A stretch of DNA of 64,000 nt from Apteryx mantelli (lineage: Eukaryota; Chordata; Aves; Apterygiformes; Apterygidae), in assembly GCF_036417845.1 (NCBI RefSeq), contig NC_089979.1, forward strand, positions 122,669,415 through 122,733,414, written 5' to 3'. Of this stretch, positions 1-12,445 are shown piece by piece (within the stretch, counting starts at the first letter, position 1; every line of letters starts with the position of its first letter). Both the position numbers and the translations under genes were made by a program. Below the pieces are notes generated by a model. It was not told where the DNA came from. It did not search any database and was given only the letters and a program-made list of their open reading frames with translations.

Positions 1-3000
1 CTTTAGATTTTGGCTGAGAGTTTGGAGGTTTTCAGTGGCTTCCAAATACCATTCAATTTGCCTAATAATGATTTTTTTGTTTCTCTCTGAATTGTGCAAC
101 AGTTACCAGTATCTCTTTCATGTCAAGATGAGACTGCCCCCTGCTTTATGTCATTGAGTAGACTTTGAAAATTTGTTGCTGCACTTGAAGGTTATTCAGT
201 GGTCATTTCTGTAGGAAACTTCCTTATGTTACATAGTTATCAGTGGTTTAAAAAAGTTATTGTTGCAGACAACTAAGTGTTTTAATCTACATAAACCTAA
301 ATGGTCTGGAGCTTGGTATTACAGAACTTCTCTGTTCTAGGGTAGTACTATAACCTTTCATTCTGCATGCATCATCCTCTTATTTTATGTATATCAATCT
401 CTTCTAAAAGAAATCCAAGCAGAGTATCAAATATGTCTAATAGGAAGAACTGGTTATAAAAGAGATTACTGTACATGAAAATTTTGAGCTTACCTTCAAA
501 TGAAAGTTCTACAACTCTTCTAAAACTACAAAGTCCTGCTTTTAAATTTTTGTTTTTTCTCCACATCAGTGTCACCATTTTAGTAAACCAGCTGCTTCAA
601 ATATATGAGGAACTAGAACAAACAAGCTTATTGAATCTGAATCTTGATATGAATTTGTAAAGTTGAATGGAGTAGTTGAAGCCTGTGTTGCTAGTATGAA
701 CTTTCTTTTCATGACAAGCACATCTGCATAAATTGAGGAACACTTGCACATAATGGTCCCAAGTAGCATTCAAACTATTTCACTCCTAGACTTCATGATG
801 TCCTAAATTCAAAGTGTTGATCTAGATTGGCCTCATGGAAAAAGACAACAAAGTGATGCATTACTCTGATTTTAAAGTTTAGAAGATTAACCTGGAGCTT
901 CCTTTCTCCACCACCCTCCCCTCAGGCCTATTGGAAATAATAGGAAATAAAGTGTATTTACACTTTATTGTGCCAGCCACAGAACTTGGTTTTTGCTGAC
1001 AAACCAGTCTGTTGTTAAAGCACTATAAACTGTTGAAATGTTTAGATCTTCATTTCTATCACTTTCCTAGCTAAATTTCTAATTTAAGTCCTATTTGTTA
1101 ACCACTGACAGTTGCTTGTGTTTAAAATACTCAGTTTAGCACAAGTCATCAAAACATTAGGTCAGTGGTTCCCAGCATTTCTGGAGTCAACTGGGGCCTA
1201 AGGGAGGCAGCCAGTGTGAGAACTGAGGAGGGGCCACAGGCCGAGGCTCTGCTGCTTGGCTGGGCAGTTGGGTCAGAGCTGCCAGCTTGGCGGCCTCCCT
1301 TGAGGGCGAGCTGCTCCCTGCAGTGGATCTGGTGGGGGGCAGTCCAGTGCCAGGAAAGGAGCCTGCGCTGCGCCTCCTGGCAAAGGGGCAGGGCATCGGC
1401 TACCAGCACCTGCAGACCTGCCGGCTGCTCCATGGTGCAAGTCAGATCCTACTATTACAGCCATCCTTGCGGCTTTGCATACCGCCAGCTTGTTACCAAA
1501 AACAGAAGCTAGCACTCCAAAACAAAGCCTGCATGTTGGGCTTGGTGAGTTTAATGTTGACTTTGATAAAGTACTCCTCTTCAGTGTTGATGTAATTGGG
1601 AAGATAGTTGTGAACTGTGTTGCCCATAGACAGGCATCTCACACCTCAGGATCCTTTTCTGCCCAGCAATTACAGAGGAGGGAGCCTTGGGCAAATGCAG
1701 TCCTAATGCAGGGGCTTCAGTTAAGTGTTTAAAGTTAAGTAGAACACATTTAGAATAAAAGCAGCAAAGGGGTGTCTGAGCATCCCTTGTTTCTTCAGCT
1801 TGACTTCTTAACACAGCAGAGCTCAGGGAGTTTGGATGATCCTCTGCGCAGATGAACTGTGCAAGCAAATGTCCAGGGTCATGCTCTCTGAGTGTGCAAC
1901 ACTCACTGCTTCCCCTCTCGTGTTCCTGCTGCGCCTTGGTTCTGAACGGGGCTAGAGTTGTGCAGTACCATCCCCCACCCCCTTTTTTTGATTTATTTTT
2001 TGGCACACTCTCAAAATATGTCTGGGAATGTCTTGCAATATGCTGTCTTTATGTGAATGGAACTCTCCTATAGTTGTAACTTTCCTTCTATGACAACTTT
2101 TCATACGGTATGTTAGAGTGTCTTAATTATGTGATTGGCAAACTTTTTTAAACGTAAAGGTAATTCTTAATTTGAATGGTTAGAGGAATTTTCTTGTTCT
2201 GTACATGAAATGCAGAGGTTATGCTGAGTGAAGCAATTGAGGAATCTTTACACCTTTTAAGGGGTTATTTATTTTCCGTTGGATTAGGCTTTGAAAATAC
2301 AGGCGTAGAGGTAAGACACTGACAGGCTTTTTGTTGTTGTTAATTCATTCTATGTGCTTTCAGGGAAAAACTACAATATATTTCAGGATTTAAAGTAAAA
2401 TATATAACATTAGATATCTGCTTAGATACTGAAGATAAGACATCAGCTGCTAGTTGACTAAAGACTGATTTAGTCTCAAGGGTCACTTCTTTCATTACAT
2501 TTTGATTTGAGGGTAATGCTTAGTACACAGTCATATATGTTAAACTTTCGCTTACAGTTAAAATAGCTCTTTAAGTGTCATTTTCTTAAGCAATTTGAGT
2601 CCTGAATTCACATGACTGTATTGCAGTTCCTCAGTTAAAGTCAAATACGCATATGATCTCAATTCACATGCTTTAAATTAAAGGTGATTTTGTAAAACAG
2701 AACTTAGTCTGAATGAGGCTTACTGAAAATTAGAGAACATTTCTTCTGACTCAACTTTTCAGTCTCATTCATGCGTTAATTCTAATCTGATTTTTTGTAT
2801 TAGAGAATACTGGAAAAAATAATAATAGCTTCATATTAAAAGTAGTTTGCAATAGTATTTGTTTAGATTGTGTTTGAATCACTTGCATACTTCATATCTT
2901 TCTGTAAACATTGGCTCTAGTCAGGTATTTTTTGTGACAGAAAACTATTTAAAGATTTTTATTGCTTAATTAGTTTTCTGAAAGCCGTGAAAGGAGGTTT

Positions 3001-3287
3001 TTTTTTTTTTATTATTTCATTTGATAGCAACCAAGAGAACTTATAAACCATGTTTTTGTATATACAACTTGCCTTTCAAGTAACAGCATTTCTAAAGGAA
3101 TGCACATTCTTTGAAAATGCTTCCTTCTTTCTAATTACCAAGTATTGCTATTTACAAATATGCCACTCTGCAAGCCAGTCTACGTGGTACTATTTATTTT
3201 CCTTTTGTGCAGATCTTATATTTTCTTACATCTTAAATGCTCACCATGATCTAACTTTTCTTTTATCCTTTATACTTGTTTATTTAG
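1..3287 (+). other. SNRK: SNRK intron, 3' part
   Basis: This is the end of the intron before the terminal SNRK coding exon. It ends in a T-rich tract and the acceptor tatttag at 3281-3287. I looked on both strands for the preceding SNRK exon, which would encode the region after the kinase domain, and saw nothing resembling it. The DNA is AT-rich apart from one GC-rich patch near 1160-1470. The open stretches here are short and match no family I know. Confidence 0.85.
1160..1470. other. GC-rich patch in SNRK intron, unidentified
   Basis: About 300 bp are clearly richer in G+C and CpG than the surrounding intron. Several overlapping frames on both strands are open, as expected from high GC rather than from coding. 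The left edge reads cagtggttcccagcatttct, which resembles the terminal inverted repeat of hAT/Charlie-type DNA transposons (CAGTGGTTCTCAAC-like). I could not find the matching right end, so an old truncated transposon is only one possibility. An intronic regulatory element is another. Confidence 0.3.
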
Positions 3288-4506
3288 GCAATCATGGCCA
3301 ACAAAAATTGATGTACCCCAAGATCTGGAGGATGACCTTACAGCTTCTCCTCTCTCCCATGCAACTGTTCCTCAGTCTCCAGCTCGCACGGCTGAAAATG
3401 TTCTCAATGGTCACAGAAGCAAGGCACTTGGTGATCCAGCAAAGAAAGAGGATATCCCTGAATTAGCTGGACCAGCACTGTCAGTAGTTCCATCAGTGAG
3501 CCTAAAACCCACTACAAGTGGCCGAAAGTGCTTGTTCAGGGTTGAAGAAGACGAAGAAGAGGATGAAGAAGATAAGAAACCGATTTCTCTTTCTACTCAA
3601 GTTGTTTTGCGCCGTAAGCCTTCAGTTACAAACCGTCTTACTTCAAGAAAGAGTGCACCAGTCCTCAATCAAATCTTTGAGGAGGGCGAGTCAGATGATG
3701 AGTTTGACATGGATGAGAACCTACCCCCAAAGCTTAGCAGGTTAAAAATGAACATTGCTTCACCTAGCACAGTGCATAAGCGCTATCACAGGAGGAAAAG
3801 CCAGGGACGGGGCTCGAGCTGCAGCAGCTCAGAAACGAGCGATGATGACTCAGAAAGTAGGAGACGCCTAGATAAAGATAGTGGGTTTACTTACTCCTGG
3901 CATAGACGGGATAGTAGCGAAGGGCCACCTGGCAGCCAAGGAGATGGTGGTGGACAAAGCAAACCAAGTAACGGAAACGGAGGGGTAGACAAAACAAGCC
4001 CGAGCGATAACAACAAAGGTGGGGGAAGTCCCTCCAGTAGCTCCAGTGGTAGCACCAACAACACTTCAGGTTCCACTCGTAGGTGCGCTGGATCTGGAAA
4101 CTCAATGCAATTATCGTCTAAAAGTGCAGGGGAACTGGTTGAAAGCCTGAAGTTGATGAGCTTTTGCTTAGGTTCACAGATTCATGGCAGTACTAAATAC
4201 ATTATTGATCCTCAAAACAATCTGTCATTTTCCAGTGTAAAAGTACAGGAGAAATCAACATGGAAAATGTGTATAAGTTCCAGTGGAAGTGCAAACCAGG
4301 CTTCATCGTTGGGCAGCCTAAAATTTTTTTCTGACCAAATGTCAGATACAGCAAATGAATTGAAACGGATAAAGAGCAGGAACTTGAAAAATAATGTGCT
4401 ACAACTACCTCTCTGTGAAAAGACAATATCTGTGAATATTCAGCGGAACCCGAAGGAGGGACTGCTGTGTACCTCCAGTCAAACCAGTTGTTGTCATGTC
4501 ATTTGA
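3288..4506 (+). CDS. SNRK: SNRK (SNF-related serine/threonine kinase), terminal coding exon, partial
   Basis: SNRK is an AMPK-related Ser/Thr kinase, activated by LKB1 in mammals and linked to metabolism and vascular biology. Only the last coding exon is here: 405 codons and TGA, read from 3289, with base 3288 completing a split codon. Human SNRK is 765 residues, so this is about residues 361-765; the N-terminal kinase domain lies upstream. The exon opens with QSWPTKIDVPQDLEDD. An acidic run (EEDEEEDEEDKK) lies near exon residues 86-97, followed by the basic segment RRKPSVTNRL. EGESDDEFDMDENLPPKLSR comes next, then a Ser/Asp-rich block (SSCSSSETSDDDSES) and a Gly/Ser-rich low-complexity stretch (SPSSSSSGSTNN). 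The conserved tail contains CEKTISVNIQRNPKEGLL and ends SCCHVI. The product matches the vertebrate protein closely throughout with no frameshift. The acceptor is TTTAG at 3283-3287. The family assignment is from memory of the human protein; no search was run. Confidence 0.97.
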
Positions 4507-6365
4507 CAATGAATGACCTGACTTTAATAGCTCAATTTACTTGACAACATCATTCTTCCTGTTCAGAGCTGTGAACGTCACTGAACTCCCTTTTCTTGTC
4601 TTAATATTTTTAAGTGGGCTTTGAGCAGTTATTTATTACATTTTAATTTTGTGTTTGCTTGATGGTATGACAATGCATGGTCTTTGCATGCTGCTAGCCA
4701 ATATGTTTTTCTTTCCCAACAGAGCAGACTATTTTATTGTGTAATTTTTACATTTATAATTTTACTATGGAAGATCTGGATTAAATTGAGTATCTGGATC
4801 CTAATGTAAATGGAGCACTTAAAAGTTTCATGTTCTGCACTTAAACCAGAGTGAGAGAAGCTTTGTTTGCTTGTGAAATGTTAATTCTTGTTCTGACCTG
4901 TGATATCTAAAATATGTGATATGTGGCATACTTCTATGTGTCTGAAACAGAACCAAAGCAATAATGTTTTGATGCTGAAAACTCCTCAGGGAGCTTTCAG
5001 ATGTTCCAAGGCTTGTACAAAGCAAAGATGCACTGAAAATTAGTGATCTTGAAATATGATTTTAAACCCACACCTATTTGTCTTAAGCTATGATATGGAT
5101 AAAGTTGTGTCTCAAAAATCAAACTGAAAAGATCTTGTTTTGCTAGAGGCAATTTTTTTTTCCTAAAAAAGCAAGTAGATTTGTAAGGCAGCTTTTTCCC
5201 ATAGAAATATGTTAATATTACAAGCAGACAATCTTCTTTTTTTAATATAACAAAGATAAATTATTAAGTCTACTTCTGAGTTTTTGCATTCTAACTGAAA
5301 ATAAAGTATTTGTGTAAATTACTTTGGTTATTAGTATATCATGACACTTACCTTAGTATTTTAGTTTTTTTCCCTGTACTGCCTCCCCCCCCAAGTTTTC
5401 AAAAGGCAATAAGGGATGAAAAACCTTTAGATAATTGGATGCAAATTGAAAATGCTATTGTCATTTACATTTTTCTCATTATTAAATTTGATTCTTTTAA
5501 AGACTTAAAATACTGCTGTTTCCCATACGTACACCATTTATTTTCCCTCAATAATCATGTTTTCTCAAAATCAATTAAAAACAGCATATAAGTATTTATT
5601 TTACAGCTATTAGCTTTTCTATTTGGTTTCCCATTGCCATGGCAAGGTCTTGATTTAGAGTATTTCTGTACAAAAGGATACTTTTGACCAGATGAACTAA
5701 CTTTTGTGGAATTTTATTATCTAGAATAAAATATATTGCAGATTCCTACTTTTGGGAAGGGCAAGAATGTTTTATTTTTTCATGCTGTGCACTGGGTCTT
5801 CTAAGCAATGCTAGTAAAACTGGTGGTATTATGTAGCAGCGCCCTGGCCAGACATTGAATGTCTGAGAAAAGTTTACACTGTTTAGCATCTTGTAACACT
5901 TGCAAAATGGTCAAATACAATGCATTTCAGGTCCACTGTAGAGTGAGTAGAGCACCAAAGAACTGCGTTATGTTTAGTCATAATTTCTACAGTTCACAAT
6001 AGCTCTTCTTGATTAGTAAAAGACTTTACTAAGAGAGTCTAAATTGCATGGGATATTCTTACTGTTTAGCCTAGCTAGGGATTTTACATTCTGCTTCCTA
6101 AAAAAAGCAAATGATAAGCATTTTACTTTTTTAAGTTTTAAGAGGCAGTTTAGTCAGTGTGATATTTATAAATCAAAAGCTACAAGAATAGATGTGTGGG
6201 TGAAGCCATAGAACATATTTGCTTGAAATTTTTGAGCAGGGATCTTATAAAGGGCCAGAAATCAGATGTGTGGTTCACAGACAGTGAGCGTAACATCGAA
6301 GTCGGAGAGAAGTTTATAAAGGGCATTGGCAATAAACTTATTTGTTGCAGCTTTTTTCCAAGTAT

Positions 6366-6373
6366 TGTAAATA
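6366..6373 (+). promoter_or_regulatory. Pumilio-type RNA element TGTAAATA
   Basis: This is an exact match to the Pumilio (PUM1/2) consensus TGTANATA, inside the SNRK 3' UTR on the sense strand. A second match, TGTATATA, is at 6461-6468, 95 bp downstream. PUM proteins usually promote mRNA decay or repress translation. Eight-base motifs occur by chance in AT-rich DNA, so this is only a candidate. Confidence 0.3.
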
Positions 6374-6460
6374 CTCTTTCCTGATATTATGTACAGCCTT
6401 GGAATGGCACCTTTTAACTAACCCCAGGTGTATTTTGTTTCCAGTGTTTTTATATACAAA

Positions 6461-6468
6461 TGTATATA
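6461..6468 (+). promoter_or_regulatory. Pumilio-type RNA element TGTATATA
   Basis: This is the second exact TGTANATA match in the inferred SNRK 3' UTR. Pairing with the site at 6366 makes a functional role slightly more plausible than a lone site. It lies in TA-rich sequence, which raises the chance-match rate. Confidence 0.25.
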
Positions 6469-6826
6469 TGGTGCTCACTTTAGAACAGCAGTGTTGACCA
6501 TTTATGCTGCATAGTTGTATTATAGCCTTATTAGTTGTGTATGGTTGGTTGAACCTTGGGTGTACAAATGTTAGTTTGAGTGGTGTCCTTTATCCATTTG
6601 TTGATAGGTGAATGATTGTGCATGTGGTGTATGTTGTATTATGTTGTCACGTAAAAGGAAGGGCGAGAATAACCACTACATTAAGATAATATTGGACCAA
6701 ACTATTTAGAGCAAGTAAACAGTTTCTTGTACCCCTTAACGTGTCTTTAAAAGTTGCATATAGTTACAGTAGTGTATAAATTAAATATTGTGGAAAAACA
6801 ATTAGTCTTGTATTTTTCTGTATGTG

Positions 6827-6844
6827 TATATATATATATATATA
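6827..6844. repeat. (TA)9 microsatellite in SNRK 3' UTR
   Basis: Eighteen bases alternate T and A, preceded by tatgtg. This is a short simple repeat inside the inferred 3' UTR, and length variation between individuals is likely. Confidence 0.9.
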
Positions 6845-7094
6845 ATAATGTACCTCTAACAACTTCATCTGTATTTAAGATGTGACAATCTTGAAACAGA
6901 ATTTTAAGAGTAGCAGTATAAATAAGCAGAATTAATGAACAGAACAGAAATATAAAATTTCTCACCAAGAAAGAATCCATGTGTGTGTGTTAAGAGGGTA
7001 CAGAAGTATCAGCTGGTCTTATTGCTTCCAGCAATGTTTGGCTTTTTCGTTGTATAAACATTCATGGTGTGCGACAGAAATGGAAAATCCAGTT

Positions 7095-7100
7095 AATAAA
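7095..7100 (+). terminator. SNRK: Candidate main poly(A) signal of SNRK
   Basis: A canonical AATAAA lies about 2.6 kb past the SNRK stop, with a T/G-rich stretch (gtttgttactcccggtgttc) about 50 bp downstream that could serve as the GU-rich element. Earlier hexamers at 5300-5305, 5725-5730 and 6331-6336 could give shorter messages. Choosing this one as the main site is inference from spacing and typical UTR length. Confidence 0.5.
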
Positions 7101-9109
7101 AGTGATATCTTGATTGATGCATAACCTATGATTTGCATGTCAGTACAGTTTGTTACTCCCGGTGTTCACTGTACAGTATGATGGTGGCACAAGCACAAGC
7201 TCACTCCCCCACACTGCAGCCTGTCGGAGATCAGAACTTCCAAAGCCCTGTTTGCTGAGAATGAATTCTCTGTTCTGCGAGCATTTAATAGTCAATGCTG
7301 AACATCATTCATTGTTACAAGTTCTCATAAAATAACAAATTTTTAAAAATTTAAATTAACAAATTAGAAGAACTGCAAGCTTAGTTGTTTTGAAACAGTA
7401 CAACTTTGTGTGTGGACGCAAGTTTATTTGCAAACTTTCAGTTAACTTGGTGCTATTCTGGTACACAGATAAGATCAGATTTGCTCATCTTGGTTTAAAA
7501 GTTGTCATGGTTGGCACCTGTTAAAATATCTTTTTGTTTAATGTTGGATAAAGGTGCTTTACTCTTCTCAGGTTTTTCTCACTAGGCACAATGATTGGTC
7601 ATATGCCAGTTTTGCCCAGTCTGTTTAGGTGGTATGTAAAAGGATGTAAACTTCTCTACAAAAAGTTTAGTTCTTTGAAGTTTCATCAGTGCAGATGGAA
7701 CATTTTTAATGCAAACCTAACCCAGTGCTGTACTTCTCTGCAATGTAAAGTGGTTATAGGAAAAAAAGGATGTTAACATCAGCATTGATGTACAGCTGAA
7801 GTGAATAGCGAAGCATGCTGACTTTGTACACTAAAAGATGGACGACCTTAAGACAAACGTATTGTGACCCAAAACACTTAAGATGTAAAACCACAGTTTA
7901 AGGCATACCTTTATCTGAATGCATGCTACTGTTCTGTTTCTGCTGTCAAGTGTGACACTTCTTATTTAATGCAACTGCTTCACAGTGTATGTTTCTACAA
8001 CTGTGCCCCACATTGCACTGTTTAGACTGCCATGTGTTGGAAAACATCTGCTCCTGAAGGGTTTAGTCTAAGATAAAGTACTATAACCTAGAGAACAACT
8101 GAACTACCTCAGCTCAGATACATGCACATGCTGTCACTGTCACCACTTACTTATAAATTTACTGGCATGACTTCTGTGCCATAACATGTATCTACCAGTT
8201 TTTTTGCTATATTATTTCGCAGTACTGTGAAAAGCATTTCAAGTGGGGAAGAGGGCTGGCAGAGCCAGTACCAAAGCCAGTGCTTCTGAAACATCAGCTG
8301 CCAAGCATGTTTTACAGTAATATGCACTAAACTGTCAGATACTGTGTGGTGTCATGCATGACCATGCATTACTGTTCTACCCTTAACCTGGATGTTTTGC
8401 TGGTCATGCAAAAAAGAACTGTGCAAATGATGCCTCATGGGAGATGCAGAGGGAGCCCAGACTCCCCAGTGCAGAAGGCTCTGCCTCTACTGTCCTGAAA
8501 AGGACTTCATAGTCCCACCATTCAAGACCTTAAGTCTAATTAAAGAGTAAGTAACTGCTAATTGTCACGTTAAACCAAGCAAATGACCTGTAGTTGGAGC
8601 AGTTCTCAGCAATTGATTCAGGGACCTTTTGCAGTCTGAGCCTATGATTTATCTGCTCACTAAGCATAAACCATAACCAGTTGGAGATGATATGGATACA
8701 TGGCATTTGCCACATTTATAAGGATTAATGGCATTTAACAGGTTATGTAATCATATGCAATTCATTTTATGATTGGTTATTTGCGTGAAGCCCTACCCAC
8801 AGGCTGTTGCAGCTCTCTGAGACCTTGCCATTGCTGGTGAACTTTTAACTCTGGTTAATACAAACTGTGGTAGCCTCAACAGCAGGCAAGCAGCAGCCAG
8901 CTGTCAGGGAACTTGTGGGGCTGTGATCCTGCCTCAGGAAAGGCATAACAGCAATCATCTCCCACTGCCCTCCCCTTTTTCGAGAGCGTCTAGAGCTTGC
9001 CTTGTTGGCTTAATTAGGACATGCAGGCCGGATTTTTTTTTTTTTTTTTATTAGCAAAAAAAGAAACATGCTAGCTGGTTATGGAGAATACCCAACTTGG
9101 ATGTTTGGC

Positions 9110-9115
9110 AATAAA
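9110..9115 (+). terminator. SNRK: Possible distal poly(A) signal for SNRK
   Basis: AATAAA lies about 4.6 kb past the SNRK stop, with another at 9269-9274. The sequence from 7.1 to 8.6 kb is unique-looking and repeat-poor, so a longer 3' UTR isoform is possible. Nothing in the sequence proves it. Confidence 0.25.
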
Positions 9116-10000
9116 AATGGAGACTAGAGGCAAACTGGAATGTTCTGGACAGACTAGAAAAAAAAAACCAAAACTGACAAAGTGGGAAACTCACTGAGAC
9201 AGCCTGTCCAATAGATGCAGATAAGTTTATGTTGATGAATCAGAGCAGATCTATCTGTCACTAATTTCAATAAAAGGTGCTTGAATAATAACTTCTTTAG
9301 GTGACCACACTTGGGAAAGCGTAACAGTGACTCCCTTGTTCAGTTGCCTACTGACTAAACCTAAGCCAGTGACCCACCATCAAAGTCAAGTAGGTACGCT
9401 GTACTGAGGGACAGCTCATTCTCCTTTCTCAGGAGCAACATTTTGTAGCTGTTGTTTTATTCTTCCTGATTCTTGAAGCACAGGCTGTGACTATGTTTTG
9501 AGCTTAAAACAGGAATAACCTGTAACAAGTTGACTTGAGTTTGGCCTGTATGTATTGTAACAGAAATTGTAAATGACATCAATTAGTCTGTTTGTTACAA
9601 TAGAAAAAGATGATTCCTGTTCACTTTCCCAGATGGTAGAAGAGTTACGTCATGCGAAAAATGCAAGTACTGTATATATGATATTTTACAAGACTTGAAA
9701 AGCATGTGTTTTTGCAAGAACTTCACTAGGCTCTCAGACATGTCATGTTAAATATTTCTAGCAATTAATTTCTGTAAGCCTTAGTGTAATGTTTTCCTAC
9801 TTCTTCCCTCTCAATACACTCTTTTGAAAAATAAGGGGATGGGTGGGGGTAGGAGGACAAGGAAGGATCTGTTTTAACTCTGGGCAATTGTGTTGGACAT
9901 GCACTCAGGCAGCTCGAGTGCCCATGGCCTGGGAGAGGTTCAGCTCAACCCTGCAGAGCTGGGAGAAAGGGCTGACAAGCTTTCTTAGGCCATGCCCAGG

Positions 10001-10025
10001 ATCATCATCATCATCATCATCATCA
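10001..10025. repeat. (ATC)8 trinucleotide microsatellite
   Basis: Eight tandem ATC units lie in a GC-richer intergenic block. Related units (gatgacg, catcatcatgg) follow within 40 bp, as if the array has partly decayed. Confidence 0.95.
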
Positions 10026-12349
10026 ACATGCCAGTGATGACGAATGCCATCATCATGGTGTTTCACACCAACAAGCAGGGTGCAGAGAGATCCCCTCCTC
10101 TAAGTCCAGAGGCCATCAGCGCTCAGGGCTGACATGAGTCACTGCACTCAGCTGCCAGCTCCAGACCTGGTCCTGGCACACAACTCTCCGACTCATGGAT
10201 CAGGAACAGGAGATCTGTCAGATGCTTTTGGTGTCATCAGCAAGGACTGGACATGCAAAGTAGTCAACTGCTTCCCCTCGGCTCCAGAATGAAACCCCTG
10301 GAGTCCTTGACTATGGCCAGCCTGGATCAAGCTCCATGTCAGGATCACTCCTGCTCCCAGGGACTAGGAGCGTATTCAGCACCTTCCTTCCGATCCCACT
10401 GCTGTCCCAGGTGCCTCAAATGTAGAGGGAGATGGGGCTCCTCCTGCATGGGCCTAAATATTTTAGTTTCAAAATTTCTGAGCTGCTTGGTGAGTGCTCC
10501 CAGATATCTCCTTCCCCAGGAGCCGTGCTAATACATACTCAGAGAAGAGTCTCCACCAGTTCCAGCAAGTTGCCCTTGAGAGCCCCAGTGCAGGCTGGCT
10601 CTCCTCTTTACACACAATATGTTTTTCTAAGGAGAGCACATATTGGTAGTAGGAATGGTTCCTACTGGTTTTGGTTATCTGAATAAGGAGTAAATACTCA
10701 ATTTGGTGCTTAGTGTAAGTCCTCCTGAACGAGATTTGACACTGACTCCCATAGATCTAGATAGCCTAAAATAAGCAGAAGCGCTTGTCTGCTTAAGAAA
10801 GAACCTTATCTCATGTGAAGATCTCAGTTTTCTTCTATTCTACTGGTCTCAAGTTCCCAGGAACTCTGATGAGGATCTGCAGTCAGGCAAGTTTAGTAAG
10901 AGGTCTCGAGTCAGCAGATCCCACTGGGCCACGGGATCAGACCTGCAGCTCACACACCTGATAAGACAATTTTTGTATCACTAGTAAACTATTTATCATT
11001 GCAGTTTTCCTTAAAAACAGCTTTCTTGGTTACTATTGCTTCTGCTAAGGAGCCAGGCTACAGGCTACTCCCACACTGCCCTCTTGCCAAACAAGATGCC
11101 CCTCCAAACTCATCCTAGGTTTCTCTCTAAGCTTGAGACAGGAGATTAACTTACTTTATTTCTTAGACTCACACATTAAAAGAGAAAAACTCACACACCC
11201 ACATCTGTTTGTCTGCATTCCTGAAAGGGCCAGAGCCAGCGCCACCTCTGTGTTGGGACTCTCCAGCCGGGTGAGGGGTTGTGCCAGGTCCCCTGTGAAC
11301 CCCCAAGGATGGAGTCATTCTTTGCATGGGGAGAAGCCCCAGGAACACGCCATCCTGAGGCCCATTCACACTTTCCACAACCACCACACCATCACTGAAG
11401 GCGAACCAACCAGTGTGTGCCTGAAGGGCCTGAGATCTGGCTTCAGCTGTTGCTGTATGCAGACTGCTCGATGACACCCCAAGGAAGAGGACAGAAGACA
11501 CTTGCCAGTGACTGGACACCTCTGATCTAAGTGGTTACGTGTCCGTTCACTTCCAATGCCTGTTCCCCTTTTCCCTCATAGCCCACTATGCCCTTCTCTG
11601 TTACATGTTGAGAAAAACTGTGTGGGAGCATTCTCTGACCAACGGACTCATACGTCAGCTCTGCGCGAGGGGACCAGACCTGAGTGCAAAGGGAAAATAA
11701 AGGTCTCCACTCCTGAATGCCTCAGGCAAACAGTTACCCAGACTAAGAACAGACATACAGATTACGCAGCTTGCGAATGCCAGTTACTGATAAATAACTT
11801 ATTTTTCTTTCTAATATTTTCATCTGAAAACAGATTTTTGTCAGCAGTTTTCATCCCCACCATTTTTCCACATTTTTTACAAATGAACCTACAACAGAGA
11901 GAAAGAAAGTAACAGGAAGACAGAGACATTGAGATGCATAGGCAAGAACTTTTTTTCTCTCATACGAGAAATAAAAATAGATGACACTGCAAATGGAAAA
12001 AAAAAGAAACAAAAGCCAGTATCGAACAGTACTAAACAGAGCAGAGCCCCAGTACAAGGAGAAAGAACAGCTTGCAGAGGAAGAGAAGAGAAGGTAGATT
12101 TCAGTTCAGTGACAAAATATTACTTGGCAATACACAGGTAATCCTTCTCCGCAAACTTAACTGAATGCTCTTTTGGACAGAAATGCTCTTTATCATGTTG
12201 TGTAGGAGCTGGTATAGTGATGCTAAGCCAAGAGATTCTCCCATTATCTAGAATAAACTCTAATCCCTATAAAATAAAGGATTCCTATACTTCTCACTCA
12301 CTAGGGAAAGTCATAATTCCTCAGTACTTCATAACTTTAGGTGGAGAAT

Positions 12350-12445
12350 CCATGAGACAGGTATTATCCTCATTTATAGATAAGGAACCTAAGCAGAAGT
12401 GAAGGGATTTGCCCAAGGCAAGGGAGAGAGCCAAATGTCACTTAT
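12350..12445 (-). repeat. MIR-like SINE remnant
   Basis: The segment reads like the reverse complement of the MIR core. It has a match to the 'tattatccccattttacagatgaggaa' part (here tattatcctcatttatagat then aaggaacctaag). After a short purine-rich stretch comes gggatttgcccaaggcaagg, matching 'gacttgcccaaggtcac'. MIR is an ancient tRNA-derived CORE-SINE, and old copies persist in bird genomes. The copy is badly diverged and both ends are uncertain. Confidence 0.7.

Larger units (their letters stand above)
4507..7120 (+). other. SNRK: SNRK 3' untranslated region (minimum extent)
   Basis: This AT-rich sequence follows the SNRK stop and holds no convincing open frame. Many ATTTA motifs, T-runs and several AATAAA hexamers (5300, 5725, 6331, 7095) fit a long regulated 3' UTR. 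The right boundary is placed 20 nt past the hexamer at 7095-7100 and is inferred. The length, about 2.6 kb, is plausible for a vertebrate SNRK message. The UTR could run on to the hexamers near 9110-9274. Confidence 0.65.
7121..12349. other. SNRK-ANO10 intergenic DNA, SNRK side
   Basis: I find no gene here. Content includes a 17-T run at 9033-9049, an ATC repeat at 10001-10025, and two moderately GC-rich blocks (about 9850-10600 and 11210-11480) whose overlapping open frames match nothing I recognise. The first 1.5-2 kb may still be transcribed as extended SNRK 3' UTR. The GC-richer blocks could be old insertions or regulatory DNA; I cannot tell which. Confidence 0.6.

Noticed and set aside
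3887-4426. Open stretches antisense to the SNRK exon
   Set aside because: They are shadows of a conserved coding exon; their compositions mirror the Ser/Gly-rich sense frame.
6747-6872. Candidate ANO10 last exon on the - strand starting MKLLEV after an AG at about 6871-6872
   Set aside because: Only MKL matches, the next residues run into the TA microsatellite, and it sits inside the SNRK 3' UTR. The exon at 14310-14345 matches over QMKL..E.LKE with a much better acceptor.
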